Source: Ramlibacter agri (lineage in GTDB: Bacteria; Pseudomonadota; Gammaproteobacteria; Burkholderiales; Burkholderiaceae_C). From it: 64,000 nucleotides of DNA. Shown piece after piece: positions 17,764-26,807 of this stretch; position 1 is the first letter of the stretch; each line of letters begins with the position of its first letter. Both the position numbers and the translations under genes were made by a program. The stretch lies in the NCBI RefSeq assembly GCF_012927085.1, contig NZ_JABBFX010000001.1:3534001-3598000 (forward strand), in the 5' to 3' direction. Under the pieces are notes generated by a model that saw only the letters and a program-made list of their open reading frames with translations, did not search any database and was not told where the DNA came from.

Positions 17764-20700
17764 ACATCTCCGAGTTGTGCATCCGGCGGCCGGTGATGAC
17801 CGTGCTGCTGAGCGCGGCCCTGGTCGTCGCCGGCGTCCTGGCTTACCTGAAGATCCCGATTTCGGCGCTTCCCAGCTACAACACGCCCGTCATCTCGGTG
17901 AACGGCCAGCTGGCCGGCGCCTCGCCGGACACCATGGCCGCCTCGGTGGCCTTGCCGATGGAGAAGCAGTTCTCCACCATCGCCGGCCTCAAGTTGATCA
18001 GCTCGGTCAACACGCTGGGCAACTCGCAGATCACGCTGGAGTTCGAGCCCTCGCGCGACATCGACGCCGCCGCCGTGGACGTGCAGGCGGCGCTGCTGCG
18101 CGCGCAGCGCCAGCTGCCGGCGGAGATGACGGTCCTGCCGTCCTACCGCAAGGTCAACCCGGCCGACGCGCCGGTGCTGTTCATCGCGCTCAACTCGCCC
18201 TCCATGGGGCTGGCGGAGCTGGACGACTACGCCGAGAACCTGATCGCCCCGACGCTGTCGACCATCGACGGCGTGGCGCAGGTGAACGTGAACGGCCAGA
18301 AGCGCTTCGCCGTGCGCGTGCGCGCCAATTCGGACCTGCTCAATGCCCGCGGCATCACGCTGGAGGAACTGGCCGCCGCCATCAAGTCCGCCAACTCGAA
18401 CACGCCCATCGGCGTGCTGGACGGCCCGCGCCAGACGCTGACCATCCAGGCCAACGCGCAGATGAAGAGCGCCAAGGAGTTCTCGGACATCATCGTCGCC
18501 TCGCGCAACGGCGCGCCGGTGCGGCTGTCCGAAGTGGCGACGGTGGAGGACAGCTACGAGTCGGTCAAGACCTCGGCCAGCTACAACGGCGAGCGCTCGA
18601 TCCTGCTGTCGGTGCAGCGCCAGCCCAATGCCAACACCGTGCAGGTGGTGGATGCGGTGCGCAGGCTGATCCCGACGTTCCGCGCCCAGCTGCCGCAGTC
18701 GATCACCATCACGGTGATGAACGACCGCTCGCTGTCGATCCGCGAGGCCATCCACGACGTCAACATCACGCTGGCGCTGACGGTGCTGCTGGTGGTGCTG
18801 GTGATCTACCTGTTCCTGCACCGCGTGACGGCCACGATGATCCCGGCGATCACCATGCCGATCTCGCTGATCGGCGCGGTGGCCCTGCTGTACGCCTTCG
18901 GCTACAGCCTGGACAACGTGTCATTGCTAGGCATCACGCTCGCCGTGGGCCTGGTGGTGGACGATGCCATCGTGGTGCTGGAAAACATCGTGCGCCACAT
19001 CGAGCAGGGCGAACCGCCGATGCAGGCGGCGCTGAAGGGCTCGAGGGAGATGGGCTTCACCATCGTCTCGATCTCGATCTCGCTGGTGGCGGTGTTCATC
19101 CCGATCTTCTTCATGCCGGGCGTCATCGGCCTGCTGTTCCACGAGTTCGCGGTGGTGGTGTCGCTGGCCGTGCTGGTGTCGGCGGCGGTGTCGCTTACCC
19201 TGGTGCCCATGCTGGCCAGCCGCTTCCTGAAGCACGAGGAGAGCGACGGCGCCGGGCACGACTCCGAAGTCGCGATCGAGCACGTGCCGGGCGGCCCGAT
19301 CAACCGCGCCTTCGAGCGCCTGTTCCGCGCTGTGCACGGCTTCTACCTGCGCACGCTCGACTGGACGCTGCCGCGCCGCAAGCTGATGCTGCTGGTGGCG
19401 CTGGGCACCTTCGTGGTGACCGGCTACCTCGCGACGACGATGCCCAAGGGCTTCTTCCCCGAGGAGGACATCGGCCAGATCCAGGTGACGACCGAGGCCT
19501 CGGAAGACATCTCCTTTTCCGCGATGCTCGACCTGCAGGACCGCGTGGCCGCCGTGATCAAGAAGGATCCGGCGGTGCAGGACGTCAGCTCCTTCATCGG
19601 CGGCGGCGGCCCCAACGGCACGCTCAATACCGGCCGGATGTTCGTGTCGCTCAAGTCGCGCAGCGAGCGCGCCAAGATGCACGAAGTGATGGACTCGCTG
19701 CGCCGCGCCACCCGCCAGGTGCCGGGCATCCAGGTCTACATGCAGCCGGTGCAGAACCTGCGCCTGGGCGGCCGCCAGAGCAAGAGCCGCTACCAGTACG
19801 CGATGCAGAGCGTCAGCGCCGACGCGCTGTCCGACTGGTCCAACCGGATGATGGAGCGCATGCGCGCCGACCCGGCGTTCCGCGACGTTACCAGCGATTC
19901 GCAGAACCGTGGCCTGCAGGCATCGCTGCGCATCGATCGCGACAAGGCCAACCTGCTGGGCGTGCAGATCGGCGACGTGCGCAATGCCTTGTACGACGCC
20001 TTCGGCGAGCGCCAGGTGTCCACCATCTACAGCTCGGCGAACAGCTACCTCGTGATCCTGGAAGCGTCCAACGAGGACCGGCGCTTCGAGGAAGGCGTGT
20101 CCAAGATCAACCTGCGCGGGCGCAACGGCGCGCTGGTGCCGCTGTCGGCGCTGGCGGTGGTGGAGCGCACGGTGGGGCCGACCGCCGTCAACCACCAGGG
20201 CCAGTTGCAGGCGATCACGATCTCGTTCAACCTCGCGCCCGACACGCCGCTGGGCGTGGCCACCGGCAAGATCGACCAGTTCGCGCAGCAGCTGAAGCTG
20301 CCGCCGTCCATCATCACCAGCTATGGCGGTGACGCGGCGGTGTTCCAGGATTCGCAGGGCAGCCAGGCCATCCTGCTGGTCTCGGCGCTGCTGGTGATCT
20401 ACGTGCTGCTGGGGGTGCTGTACGAAAGCTACGTCCACCCGCTGACCATCCTGGCCGGCCTGCCGTCGGCGGCGGTGGGCGCGCTGCTGACGCTGAAGCT
20501 CTTCGGCTTCGACCTGACGCTGATCGCCACCATCGGCATCCTGATGCTGATCGGCATCGTGAAGAAGAACGCGATCATGATGATCGACTTCGCGCTGCAC
20601 GCGCAGCGCGAGCTGGGCATGACGCCGCAGGAGGCGATCCGGGAAGCCTGTCGCCTGCGCTTCCGCCCGATCCTGATGACGACGCTGGCCGCGCTGATGG

Positions 20701-20930
20701 GCGCCTTGCCGATCGCCTTCGGCCTCGGCGCCGGCGCCGAACTGCGCCAGCCGCTGGGCCTGGCGGTGTCGGGCGGCCTGATCTTCTCGCAGGTGGTGAC
20801 GCTGTACATCACGCCCGCCATCTACCTGGCGCTGGACCGCTTCAGCGGCCGCGGCCCGGTGCAGGACCTCGAAGCCTTCGGCCGCAAGCTGTTCCCGCCG
20901 GTGCCTCCGAGCGACTTGATAGCGAAGTAG
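17760..20930 (+). CDS. RND multidrug efflux pump, inner-membrane subunit (HAE1)
   Basis: A 1056-residue pump beginning at GTG. It shows the RND layout: first membrane helix, periplasmic porter domain, membrane helices 2-6 with the proton-relay Asp pair in GLVVDDAIVVLENI, the second porter domain, and the closing helices. The closest named relatives are the MdtB/MdtC/MexF kinds. It expels hydrophobic drugs by proton antiport with the adaptor encoded before it. No TolC-like channel gene is in the window, so it must use one encoded elsewhere. A long palindromic repeat follows within 8 bases of the stop. Confidence 0.95.
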   Translation: MNISELCIRRPVMTVLLSAALVVAGVLAYLKIPISALPSYNTPVISVNGQLAGASPDTMAASVALPMEKQFSTIAGLKLISSVNTLGNSQITLEFEPSRDIDAAAVDVQAALLRAQRQLPAEMTVLPSYRKVNPADAPVLFIALNSPSMGLAELDDYAENLIAPTLSTIDGVAQVNVNGQKRFAVRVRANSDLLNARGITLEELAAAIKSANSNTPIGVLDGPRQTLTIQANAQMKSAKEFSDIIVASRNGAPVRLSEVATVEDSYESVKTSASYNGERSILLSVQRQPNANTVQVVDAVRRLIPTFRAQLPQSITITVMNDRSLSIREAIHDVNITLALTVLLVVLVIYLFLHRVTATMIPAITMPISLIGAVALLYAFGYSLDNVSLLGITLAVGLVVDDAIVVLENIVRHIEQGEPPMQAALKGSREMGFTIVSISISLVAVFIPIFFMPGVIGLLFHEFAVVVSLAVLVSAAVSLTLVPMLASRFLKHEESDGAGHDSEVAIEHVPGGPINRAFERLFRAVHGFYLRTLDWTLPRRKLMLLVALGTFVVTGYLATTMPKGFFPEEDIGQIQVTTEASEDISFSAMLDLQDRVAAVIKKDPAVQDVSSFIGGGGPNGTLNTGRMFVSLKSRSERAKMHEVMDSLRRATRQVPGIQVYMQPVQNLRLGGRQSKSRYQYAMQSVSADALSDWSNRMMERMRADPAFRDVTSDSQNRGLQASLRIDRDKANLLGVQIGDVRNALYDAFGERQVSTIYSSANSYLVILEASNEDRRFEEGVSKINLRGRNGALVPLSALAVVERTVGPTAVNHQGQLQAITISFNLAPDTPLGVATGKIDQFAQQLKLPPSIITSYGGDAAVFQDSQGSQAILLVSALLVIYVLLGVLYESYVHPLTILAGLPSAAVGALLTLKLFGFDLTLIATIGILMLIGIVKKNAIMMIDFALHAQRELGMTPQEAIREACRLRFRPILMTTLAALMGALPIAFGLGAGAELRQPLGLAVSGGLIFSQVVTLYITPAIYLALDRFSGRGPVQDLEAFGRKLFPPVPPSDLIAK

Positions 20931-20937
20931 GCGGGGA

Positions 20938-21047
20938 CGGACTTCCGGACGCAAAAGACGCAAAGGATCCGCAAAGGACGCAAAAAAATCCTTTGAATTG
21001 TTTTGCGTCCTTTGCGTTCTTTCGCGCCCTTTGCGTTCGGAAGTCCG
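20938..21047. repeat. 110-bp imperfect palindrome built of GCAAAGGAC units, copy 1
   Basis: The left arm (from 20938) and right arm (to 21047) are near reverse complements. Both begin CGGACTTCCG at the outside and are filled with ACGCAAAGG/GCGCAAAGG-type units. The centre is AT-rich. It lies exactly between the convergent pump and moeA genes and could fold as a long hairpin acting on both. It matches copy 2 at 60930-61058. Confidence 0.9.
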
Positions 21048-21058
21048 CCTTCTACCCT

Positions 21059-22333
21059 CTAGATCGCCCCGTCGAACATCATCACGTCCACTTCGTCGCC
21101 CGGCGCGACGTCGCCCTGCGCGTGATGCAGCACGATCAGCCCGTTCGCCTGCACCATCGAGCTCAGCACGCCCGAGCCCTGGTTGCCGGTCGTGCGCACC
21201 TGCAGCGTGCCGTCGGCGGCGCGGCTGACGATGCCGCGCTGGTATTCCGTGCGGCCCGGCTTCTTGCGCATGGTCTCCGCGCTGTGCGCTTTCAGCAGGA
21301 AGCTCTCGCTGGCCCGCGCGCCCATCATCCGCAGCAGGGCAGGGCGCACGAAGGCGAGGAAGGTCACCATCACGGCCACCGGGTTGCCCGGCAGGCCGAA
21401 CAGCACCGAGGAGCCAATGCGCCCGACGGCCATCGGGCGTCCCGGACGCATGGCGATGCGCCAGAAGGCGACATCGCCCAGCTTCTTCATCATGGCCTTG
21501 GTGAAGTCCGCCTCGCCGACGCTGACGCCGCCGCTGGTGATGATGGCGTCGGCGCGCGTGGCGGCGTCACGGAAAGCCGCCTCCAGCAGGTCCGGCTGGT
21601 CGCGCACCACGCCGAGGTCGATGACCTCGCAGCCCAGGCGGGTGAGCAGCCCGTGCACCGTGTAGCGGTTGCTGTCGTAGACGGCGCCTTCGCGCGGCGG
21701 CTCGCCCAGGCTCAGGATCTCGTCGCCGGTGGAGAAGTAGGCCACCTTCAGGCGGCGGCGCACCTGCACCTGCGCGATGCCGAGGCTCGCCACGAGCCCC
21801 AGCGCCGCGGGACCGAGCCGCTCGCCGGCAAGCAGGGCCGGGTGGCCCTGCATCAGGTCCTCGCCCTTCAGGCGCCGGTTGTCGCCGCGCTTCAGCAGGC
21901 CGGCGGGGACGGCGATGCGGCCGTCATCCGCGACCTTCGCGAACTCCTGCGGCACCACGGTGTCCAGGCCCGCCGGCATGATGGCGCCGGTCATGATCTT
22001 CACGCACTGGCCCGGGCCGGCACTGCCTGGCCAGGCCTTGCCCGCCAGCGCGGTGCCCGCCACTTCCAGCTGCAGCGGGGCATCGCCGGCCAGCAGCGCG
22101 CCGTCGAAGGCGTAGCCGTCCATGGCGGAGTTGTCGTGCGGCGGCACGCTGATCGGCGACACCAGGTCCGCGGCCAGCACGCGGCCCAGCGCGCCGAACA
22201 CGCCGACGGACTCGGTCCCGGCCACCGGGGCCACCAATTGCGCCAGGAAGGCGCCCACGGCATCGGCGCTCAGCGCCTGCGGGTCGTAGCCTTGCAGCTG
22301 CGCCGCGATCTCGGCGATCGTCTTGTGGCTCAC
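21059..22333 (-). CDS. moeA: Molybdopterin molybdenumtransferase MoeA
   Basis: A 424-residue MoeA. It has [14 protein letters not shown] near the start, the STGDEIL and [13 protein letters not shown] motifs of the MoCF-binding domain and [11 protein letters not shown]. It inserts molybdate into adenylylated molybdopterin. It is the last gene of a moaA-mobA-moeA unit, each junction overlapping by four bases. Confidence 0.97.
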   Translation of the reverse strand: MSHKTIAEIAAQLQGYDPQALSADAVGAFLAQLVAPVAGTESVGVFGALGRVLAADLVSPISVPPHDNSAMDGYAFDGALLAGDAPLQLEVAGTALAGKAWPGSAGPGQCVKIMTGAIMPAGLDTVVPQEFAKVADDGRIAVPAGLLKRGDNRRLKGEDLMQGHPALLAGERLGPAALGLVASLGIAQVQVRRRLKVAYFSTGDEILSLGEPPREGAVYDSNRYTVHGLLTRLGCEVIDLGVVRDQPDLLEAAFRDAATRADAIITSGGVSVGEADFTKAMMKKLGDVAFWRIAMRPGRPMAVGRIGSSVLFGLPGNPVAVMVTFLAFVRPALLRMMGARASESFLLKAHSAETMRKKPGRTEYQRGIVSRAADGTLQVRTTGNQGSGVLSSMVQANGLIVLHHAQGDVAPGDEVDVMMFDGAI

Positions 22334-22947
22334 CTTGCCTGTTCCAGCTTGTGCAGTTCGGCCAGCGTGTTGGCGTTGAAGAAGGCGGCCGGGTCGTCGC
22401 CGGGCCGGTCGAAAGGCACCAGCACGGTCCGGTGCTGGCCGGTCCAGGCGTCGATCTTGCGGCCGCCGGCGTGCGTGAAGCGCACCAGGCTTTCCATCAG
22501 CGCGTGGCGCATCAGCGAGAACACGGGCTGGGCCCGCGGCTCGCTGCCTTCCTGCTCGCGCGCCGCCGCCATCGCGATCTCGGCGCCTTCGCGCTCCATC
22601 GCCTCGGCCAGGCGTACCACCAGGTCCGCGGGAAAAAGTGGCGTGTCGCAGGGCACGGTGACCAGGTACTCGGTCTCGCAGCGCTCCAGACCCACCAGGA
22701 AGCCCGCCAGCGGGCCCGCGTAGTCGGCCAGGCCATCGGGCCAGACCGGCACCCCGAAGGACTCGTAGGCGCTCAGGTTGCGGTTGGCATTGACCATCAC
22801 TTCCGCCACCTGCGGCTGCAGGCGCAGCAGCGTCTGCAGGGCGAGCGGCATGCCGTGGAAAGCCTGCAGGCCCTTGTCGACGCCGCCCATGCGGGAACCG
22901 CGTCCGCCGGCAAGGATGACGCCGGTGATGTCTTCTCTTTGGATCAT
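22330..22947 (-). CDS. mobA: Molybdenum cofactor guanylyltransferase
   Basis: A 205-residue MobA. The nucleotide-binding signature [17 protein letters not shown] sits at about residues 11-27, followed by VPCDTPLFP and YSLMRHAL-type segments. It transfers GMP from GTP to Mo-molybdopterin to make the MGD cofactor for DMSO-reductase-family enzymes. It sits between moaA and moeA with four-base overlaps on both sides. Confidence 0.95.
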   Translation of the reverse strand: MIQREDITGVILAGGRGSRMGGVDKGLQAFHGMPLALQTLLRLQPQVAEVMVNANRNLSAYESFGVPVWPDGLADYAGPLAGFLVGLERCETEYLVTVPCDTPLFPADLVVRLAEAMEREGAEIAMAAAREQEGSEPRAQPVFSLMRHALMESLVRFTHAGGRKIDAWTGQHRTVLVPFDRPGDDPAAFFNANTLAELHKLEQAR

Positions 22948-24059
22948 CCGCCGATGTAGCTCATTTCGACCCGGCGCCTTGCGCCGCCGGTGTCGGCAGC
23001 CTGCGTGCCGCGCAGTTCGGAATAGCGGTCGTCACGGCCTTGCCAGATGTGGCCGATGGCCGATGCGATCTCCGCGTCGTCGGCGCCGCCGCGCATGAGT
23101 GCGCGCAGGTCGTAGCCGTTGCTGGCGAACAGGCACAGGTAGAGCTTGCCCTCGGTGGACAGCCGCGCCCGGTTGCAGTCGCCGCAGAAGGCGTGGGTCA
23201 CGCTGCTGATGAAGCCGACCTCGCCGGCGCCGTCGGCATAGGCCCAGCGCTGCGCGGTCTCGCCAGCGGCGGTGGGCTGCAAAGGCCGCAGCGGGAATTC
23301 GCTTTCGATCAGGCGCCGCACCTCGGACGAGGGCAGCACTTCGTCCATGCGCCAGCCGTTGGTGGCGCCGACGTCCATGTATTCGATGAAGCGCAGCGCG
23401 ACGCCCGTGCCGCGGAAATGGCGCGCCATGGGCAGGATCTGGTCCTCGTTGGTGCCGCGCTTGACGACCATGTTGACCTTGATCGGGCCCAGCCCGGCTT
23501 CGCGCGCAGCGTCTATCCCTGCCAGCACCTCATGGACCGGGAAGTCGACGTCGTTCATGCGCCGGAAGACCTCGTCGTCCAGGCCGTCGAGGCTGACCGT
23601 GACGCGCTGCAGGCCGGCTTCCTTCAAGGCCTTGGCCTTGCGCGCCAGCAGCGAGCCGTTGGTGGTGAGGGTCAGTTCGGGCGGCGTGCCGTCCACGGTG
23701 CGCAGCGCCGCGAGCTGGGCGACCAGCACTTCGAGGTTCTTGCGCAGCAGCGGCTCGCCGCCGGTCAGGCGGATCTTGTGCACGCCGTGGGCCAGGAACT
23801 GGCGGGCCAGGCGCGTGATTTCCTCGAAGCTCAGCAGCGACGCATGCGGCAGGTACTGGTAGTCCTTGTCGAACACCTCCTTGGGCATGCAGTAGCTGCA
23901 ACGGAAATTGCAGCGGTCGGTGACGCTGATGCGCAGGTCGCGCAAGGGCCGCCCGCGCGTGTCCGCCAGCAGGCCGGTCGGCGTGATCGCCTGCGCAGGC
24001 ACGGGTGCGCCCAGCGCCGCCAGGCGCTGGTCGACCAGGGGAATCACGCGTTCTGCCAT
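22944..24059 (-). CDS. moaA: GTP 3',8-cyclase MoaA (radical SAM)
   Basis: A 371-residue MoaA. The N-terminal radical-SAM cluster is CNFRCSYC, the C-terminal cluster is [10 protein letters not shown] plus CLF, and the chain ends in the conserved Gly-Gly (SYIGG). It converts GTP to 3',8-cyclo-GTP, the first committed step of molybdenum-cofactor synthesis. I chose the ATG at 24059, which gives the usual length; the open frame runs far upstream but over a different gene on the other strand. Confidence 0.96.
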   Translation of the reverse strand: MAERVIPLVDQRLAALGAPVPAQAITPTGLLADTRGRPLRDLRISVTDRCNFRCSYCMPKEVFDKDYQYLPHASLLSFEEITRLARQFLAHGVHKIRLTGGEPLLRKNLEVLVAQLAALRTVDGTPPELTLTTNGSLLARKAKALKEAGLQRVTVSLDGLDDEVFRRMNDVDFPVHEVLAGIDAAREAGLGPIKVNMVVKRGTNEDQILPMARHFRGTGVALRFIEYMDVGATNGWRMDEVLPSSEVRRLIESEFPLRPLQPTAAGETAQRWAYADGAGEVGFISSVTHAFCGDCNRARLSTEGKLYLCLFASNGYDLRALMRGGADDAEIASAIGHIWQGRDDRYSELRGTQAADTGGARRRVEMSYIGG

Positions 24060-24264
24060 GCCGTGATTGTGGGGCTTGCGCCGGTCCCGGACAAAAAACC
24101 GGGGATTCGCCGCCTGTTGGTTAAAGCGCACGAGCGCGTGAAAACTGGGCGCTGGCGCACTGATTTGTGCGCTGGCCCTGCCGTGCACTGGACCCCGCGC
24201 TGCCTCTGCATAGAGTGCGATTGTTGCCGATCGCCCGCAGTTCCCCGGTCGGCCGGAGTAGTTC

Positions 24265-24984
24265 ATGGCCTCATCTTCTTCCCGGGCGCGCCGCCTGGCC
24301 TGCCCCGCCGTCCTGGCCCTCCTGCTGGCTGCCGGCGCCGCGCAGGCGCAGGACATCCCCGCCGCCAAGCTCGCGCCTGGCTTCACGAGCCGCCCCGCGG
24401 CGTCCCGGCTGGTGATCATCCCCGCCGACATGGAGCTGTTCTCCATCAGCGCCGGCGGCCTGCAGGAGCCGCGCGCCGACTGGACCGAACAGGCCCAGAA
24501 GAACCTGGCCGCTGCCTTCGCCGCGGACCACGCGCACCTGGGCAGCGACATCGTGCAGCTGTCGCAGGCGCAGATGGAAGAGTTCGAGGACATCCAGGCG
24601 CTGCATCGCGCGGTGGCCAGCGCGATTTCCATGCACCACCTGGGCAACCTGAAGCTGCCCACCAAGAACGACAAGCTGCAGTGGTCGCTGGGCGCGGCCG
24701 TGCGGCCGCTGAAAGACAAGACGGGCGCCGACTACGCGCTCTTCACCTACCTGCGCGACAGCTATGCCAGCACCGAGCGCAAGCTGACCATGCTGGGCAT
24801 GGCCTTGTTCGGCGCCTTCACCCCCGGCGGCGACCAGCAGGGCTATGCCTCGCTGGTGGACCTGAACACCGGCCGTGTGGTCTGGTTCAGCGGCATCAGC
24901 CGCAGCTGGGGCGACCTGCGCGACGGCGGCGCCGCCAGCGAGACCGTCGACTGGCTGCTGAAGGACTTTCCGGAGGCGAAATGA
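24265..24984 (+). CDS. Exported protein of unknown function
   Basis: A 239-residue protein with a clear signal peptide (about 1-28, ending AQAQ). The mature part is soluble with no membrane segments and ends in [15 protein letters not shown]. Segments such as [19 protein letters not shown] and [18 protein letters not shown] suggest the fold of small periplasmic or lipoprotein-like families, but I do not recognise it. Its stop overlaps the ATG of the M48 protease gene (ATGA), so the two products are made together. The 205-base region upstream separates it from the divergent moaA. Confidence 0.75.
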   Translation: MASSSSRARRLACPAVLALLLAAGAAQAQDIPAAKLAPGFTSRPAASRLVIIPADMELFSISAGGLQEPRADWTEQAQKNLAAAFAADHAHLGSDIVQLSQAQMEEFEDIQALHRAVASAISMHHLGNLKLPTKNDKLQWSLGAAVRPLKDKTGADYALFTYLRDSYASTERKLTMLGMALFGAFTPGGDQQGYASLVDLNTGRVVWFSGISRSWGDLRDGGAASETVDWLLKDFPEAK

Positions 24985-26180
24985 TGTTCGATCCCCGCAC
25001 CCCGGGCCGTCGCGCCTTCCTGCGCTCCGGCTGCCGCCATTGCATGGCGCTCGCCGCCCTGGCCGGCGGGCTGCCCGCGTTGGCCGGCGAAGCCGACGAC
25101 GACCAGTTCGAACTGCCGGCCCGCTTCAAGCGGCCCTCAGCCGACAGCGACGAGGGCGGCCTGTGGGCCATGATGGACCGCGAGGAGCAGCGCATCCGCC
25201 GCAGCCCGCTGACCCTGCGCGACGCCGGCCTGCAGGACTACCTGCGCGGGCTCATCACACGGCTGGTGCCGGAGCACGCGCCCGACATCCGCTCCTATCC
25301 GGTCCGCATGCCGCTGTTCAACGCCATGATGGCGCCCAACGGCATGATGATCGTGTGGAGCGGCCTGCTGCTGCGCGTGGAGAACGAGGCGCAGCTGGCC
25401 GCCATCGTCGGCCACGAGCTGGGCCACTACCTGGAGCGGCACACGGTCGAACAGCTGCGCGCGCAGCGCGACGCCGCGCTGGTGTCGCAGTTCGTCGGCC
25501 TGATCGGCGGCCTCGGCGCCGCCGCGGGGCAGATCGGCATCATGGCCGGCATGTTCGCCTACTCGCGCGAGCACGAGGCGCGCGCCGACCGCCTGGGCAT
25601 GCGCCTGATGAAGCATGCCGGCTACGACGGCCACGAGGCGGTCGCCGTCTGGGCGAACCTGCTGGCGGAGGACCGCATCACCGGCGGCGAGGACGCCGGT
25701 TCGCGCGGCGACATCTTCGCCACCCACCCGCCGACCACCGAGCGCCGCGACGAACTGCGCCGCATGGCGGAGAACAGCAAGGGCGAGCTGGGCGCCGACT
25801 CCCTGCGCAAGGCTTTCGCTCCGCTGCGCTTCGGCTGGATCCAGGACGAGATCAAGCGCGGCCAGTACGAGGAGAGCCTGGTGCTGTTCGACCGCATCCT
25901 CAAGCGCGACGGCCAGGACGCCGAAGCGCTGTATGCGCGCGGCGAGATCTACCGCCTGCGCGACGAGGGCAGCGACAACATGAAGGCGATGGACGACCTG
26001 CAGCACGCCTCGATGCAGATCAAGGCGCCGGCCGAGACCTTCCGCTCGCTGGGCCTGCTGTACCAGCAGCGGAGCGACGCCCCGGCCGCCACGGCCGCCT
26101 TCCAGAAGTACCTGGCCGTTGCGCCGCAGGCGGCCGACGCCGGCCTGGTGCGCGGCTACCTCACCGACCTGAAGCCATGA
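24981..26180 (+). CDS. M48-family metalloprotease with C-terminal TPRs, Tat-like signal
   Basis: A 399-residue protease. The N-terminus PGRRAFLRSG followed by a hydrophobic stretch is a twin-arginine-like signal. The M48 domain has the zinc motif HELGH (145-149) and the third ligand Glu199 in SREHEARAD. From about residue 285 there are TPR-like helices (QYEESLVLFDRILKRDGQDA, ALYARGEIYRL). This is the BepA/YfgC or LoiP architecture; such proteins act in the periplasm on outer-membrane protein assembly and quality control. It overlaps its neighbours on both sides by four bases, forming a three-gene unit. Confidence 0.9.
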   Translation: MMFDPRTPGRRAFLRSGCRHCMALAALAGGLPALAGEADDDQFELPARFKRPSADSDEGGLWAMMDREEQRIRRSPLTLRDAGLQDYLRGLITRLVPEHAPDIRSYPVRMPLFNAMMAPNGMMIVWSGLLLRVENEAQLAAIVGHELGHYLERHTVEQLRAQRDAALVSQFVGLIGGLGAAAGQIGIMAGMFAYSREHEARADRLGMRLMKHAGYDGHEAVAVWANLLAEDRITGGEDAGSRGDIFATHPPTTERRDELRRMAENSKGELGADSLRKAFAPLRFGWIQDEIKRGQYEESLVLFDRILKRDGQDAEALYARGEIYRLRDEGSDNMKAMDDLQHASMQIKAPAETFRSLGLLYQQRSDAPAATAAFQKYLAVAPQAADAGLVRGYLTDLKP

Positions 26181-26779
26181 GACTCCTCGCCTCCCTGCTG
26201 CTCGCCTGTTCGCTGGCGGCCTGCAGCATCATGACCCGCGTCGAAGGCGACGAGATCGTGAACGACAGGCTCGTCGTCCACGTCAACGACGCCTGGAACC
26301 GCATCGCCGACCCGTGGGAAGGCGAGCTGTACGACACCTGGACGCAGGAAGGCCTGCCGCTGGACCAACTGCGCATCTGGGGCGCGGTGAAGCCGGGGCA
26401 GACGCTGATGAACCGCATCGTCACCTATTCGCGCGGCGCCGACTCGAAGGACCCGCGCGTGCCGACCTTCAAGGAAGGCCTGCCGGCGGAGAAGGTGGTG
26501 AACCTGTTCGAGGAGCTGTACGCCAACGAAGGCGCGGTGCAGGTCACGAAGGTCGACCGCGGCAGCTTCGCCGGCCAGCCGGGCGTGCGCTTCGAGTTCA
26601 CGCTTGACCGGCGCTCGGACGACCTGGTGCTGAAGGGCGTGGGCTGGTTCGCCGTCCGGAAGACGGCGAACGGGGATGAGCTTTATGCGGCGACCTTCGT
26701 GGCGCCGCAGCTGGCCTTCTTCGACCGCCTGTTGCCGCAGGCAGAGGCGGTGGTGAAGACGGCGCGGATCAAGGGGTAG
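26177..26779 (+). CDS. Predicted lipoprotein, unknown function
   Basis: A 200-residue protein with a lipoprotein signal (LLACSLAACS, Cys at about residue 16). No domain is recognised; the mature part has mixed segments such as NDAWNRIADPWEGELYDTWTQEG and GQPGVRFEFTLDRRSDDLVLKG, consistent with a small alpha/beta periplasmic fold. It is the third gene of the unit with the exported protein and M48 protease, overlapping the latter by ATGA, and is followed at once by a palindromic terminator. Confidence 0.75.
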   Translation: MRLLASLLLACSLAACSIMTRVEGDEIVNDRLVVHVNDAWNRIADPWEGELYDTWTQEGLPLDQLRIWGAVKPGQTLMNRIVTYSRGADSKDPRVPTFKEGLPAEKVVNLFEELYANEGAVQVTKVDRGSFAGQPGVRFEFTLDRRSDDLVLKGVGWFAVRKTANGDELYAATFVAPQLAFFDRLLPQAEAVVKTARIKG

Positions 26780-26780
26780 A

Positions 26781-26798
26781 ACCCCCGCGAAGGCGGGG
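26781..26798. terminator. Palindrome between convergent genes
   Basis: A perfect 7-bp GC stem (26781-26787 with 26792-26798, loop GAAG) 2 bases after the lipoprotein stop and 10 bases from the aldehyde-dehydrogenase stop. It has no T run on either side, so termination is plausible but not certain; it also fits the family of short CCCGC/GCGGG palindromes seen elsewhere in the window. Confidence 0.5.
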
Positions 26799-26807
26799 GC
26801 CACGGCT

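Noticed and set aside
20938..21047. Possible CRISPR or tandem array (repeated GCAAAGGAC)
   Set aside because: The units are short, imperfect and arranged as two inverted arms without spacers of uniform length; no cas genes are present.
24060..24719. N-terminal extension of moaA to 24719
   Set aside because: The extension is low-complexity antisense of the exported-protein gene; MoaA has its usual length from 24059.
23040..24980. Upstream extension of the M48 protease reading frame
   Set aside because: It runs antisense through moaA and through the exported-protein gene; the true start is the ATGA overlap at 24981.
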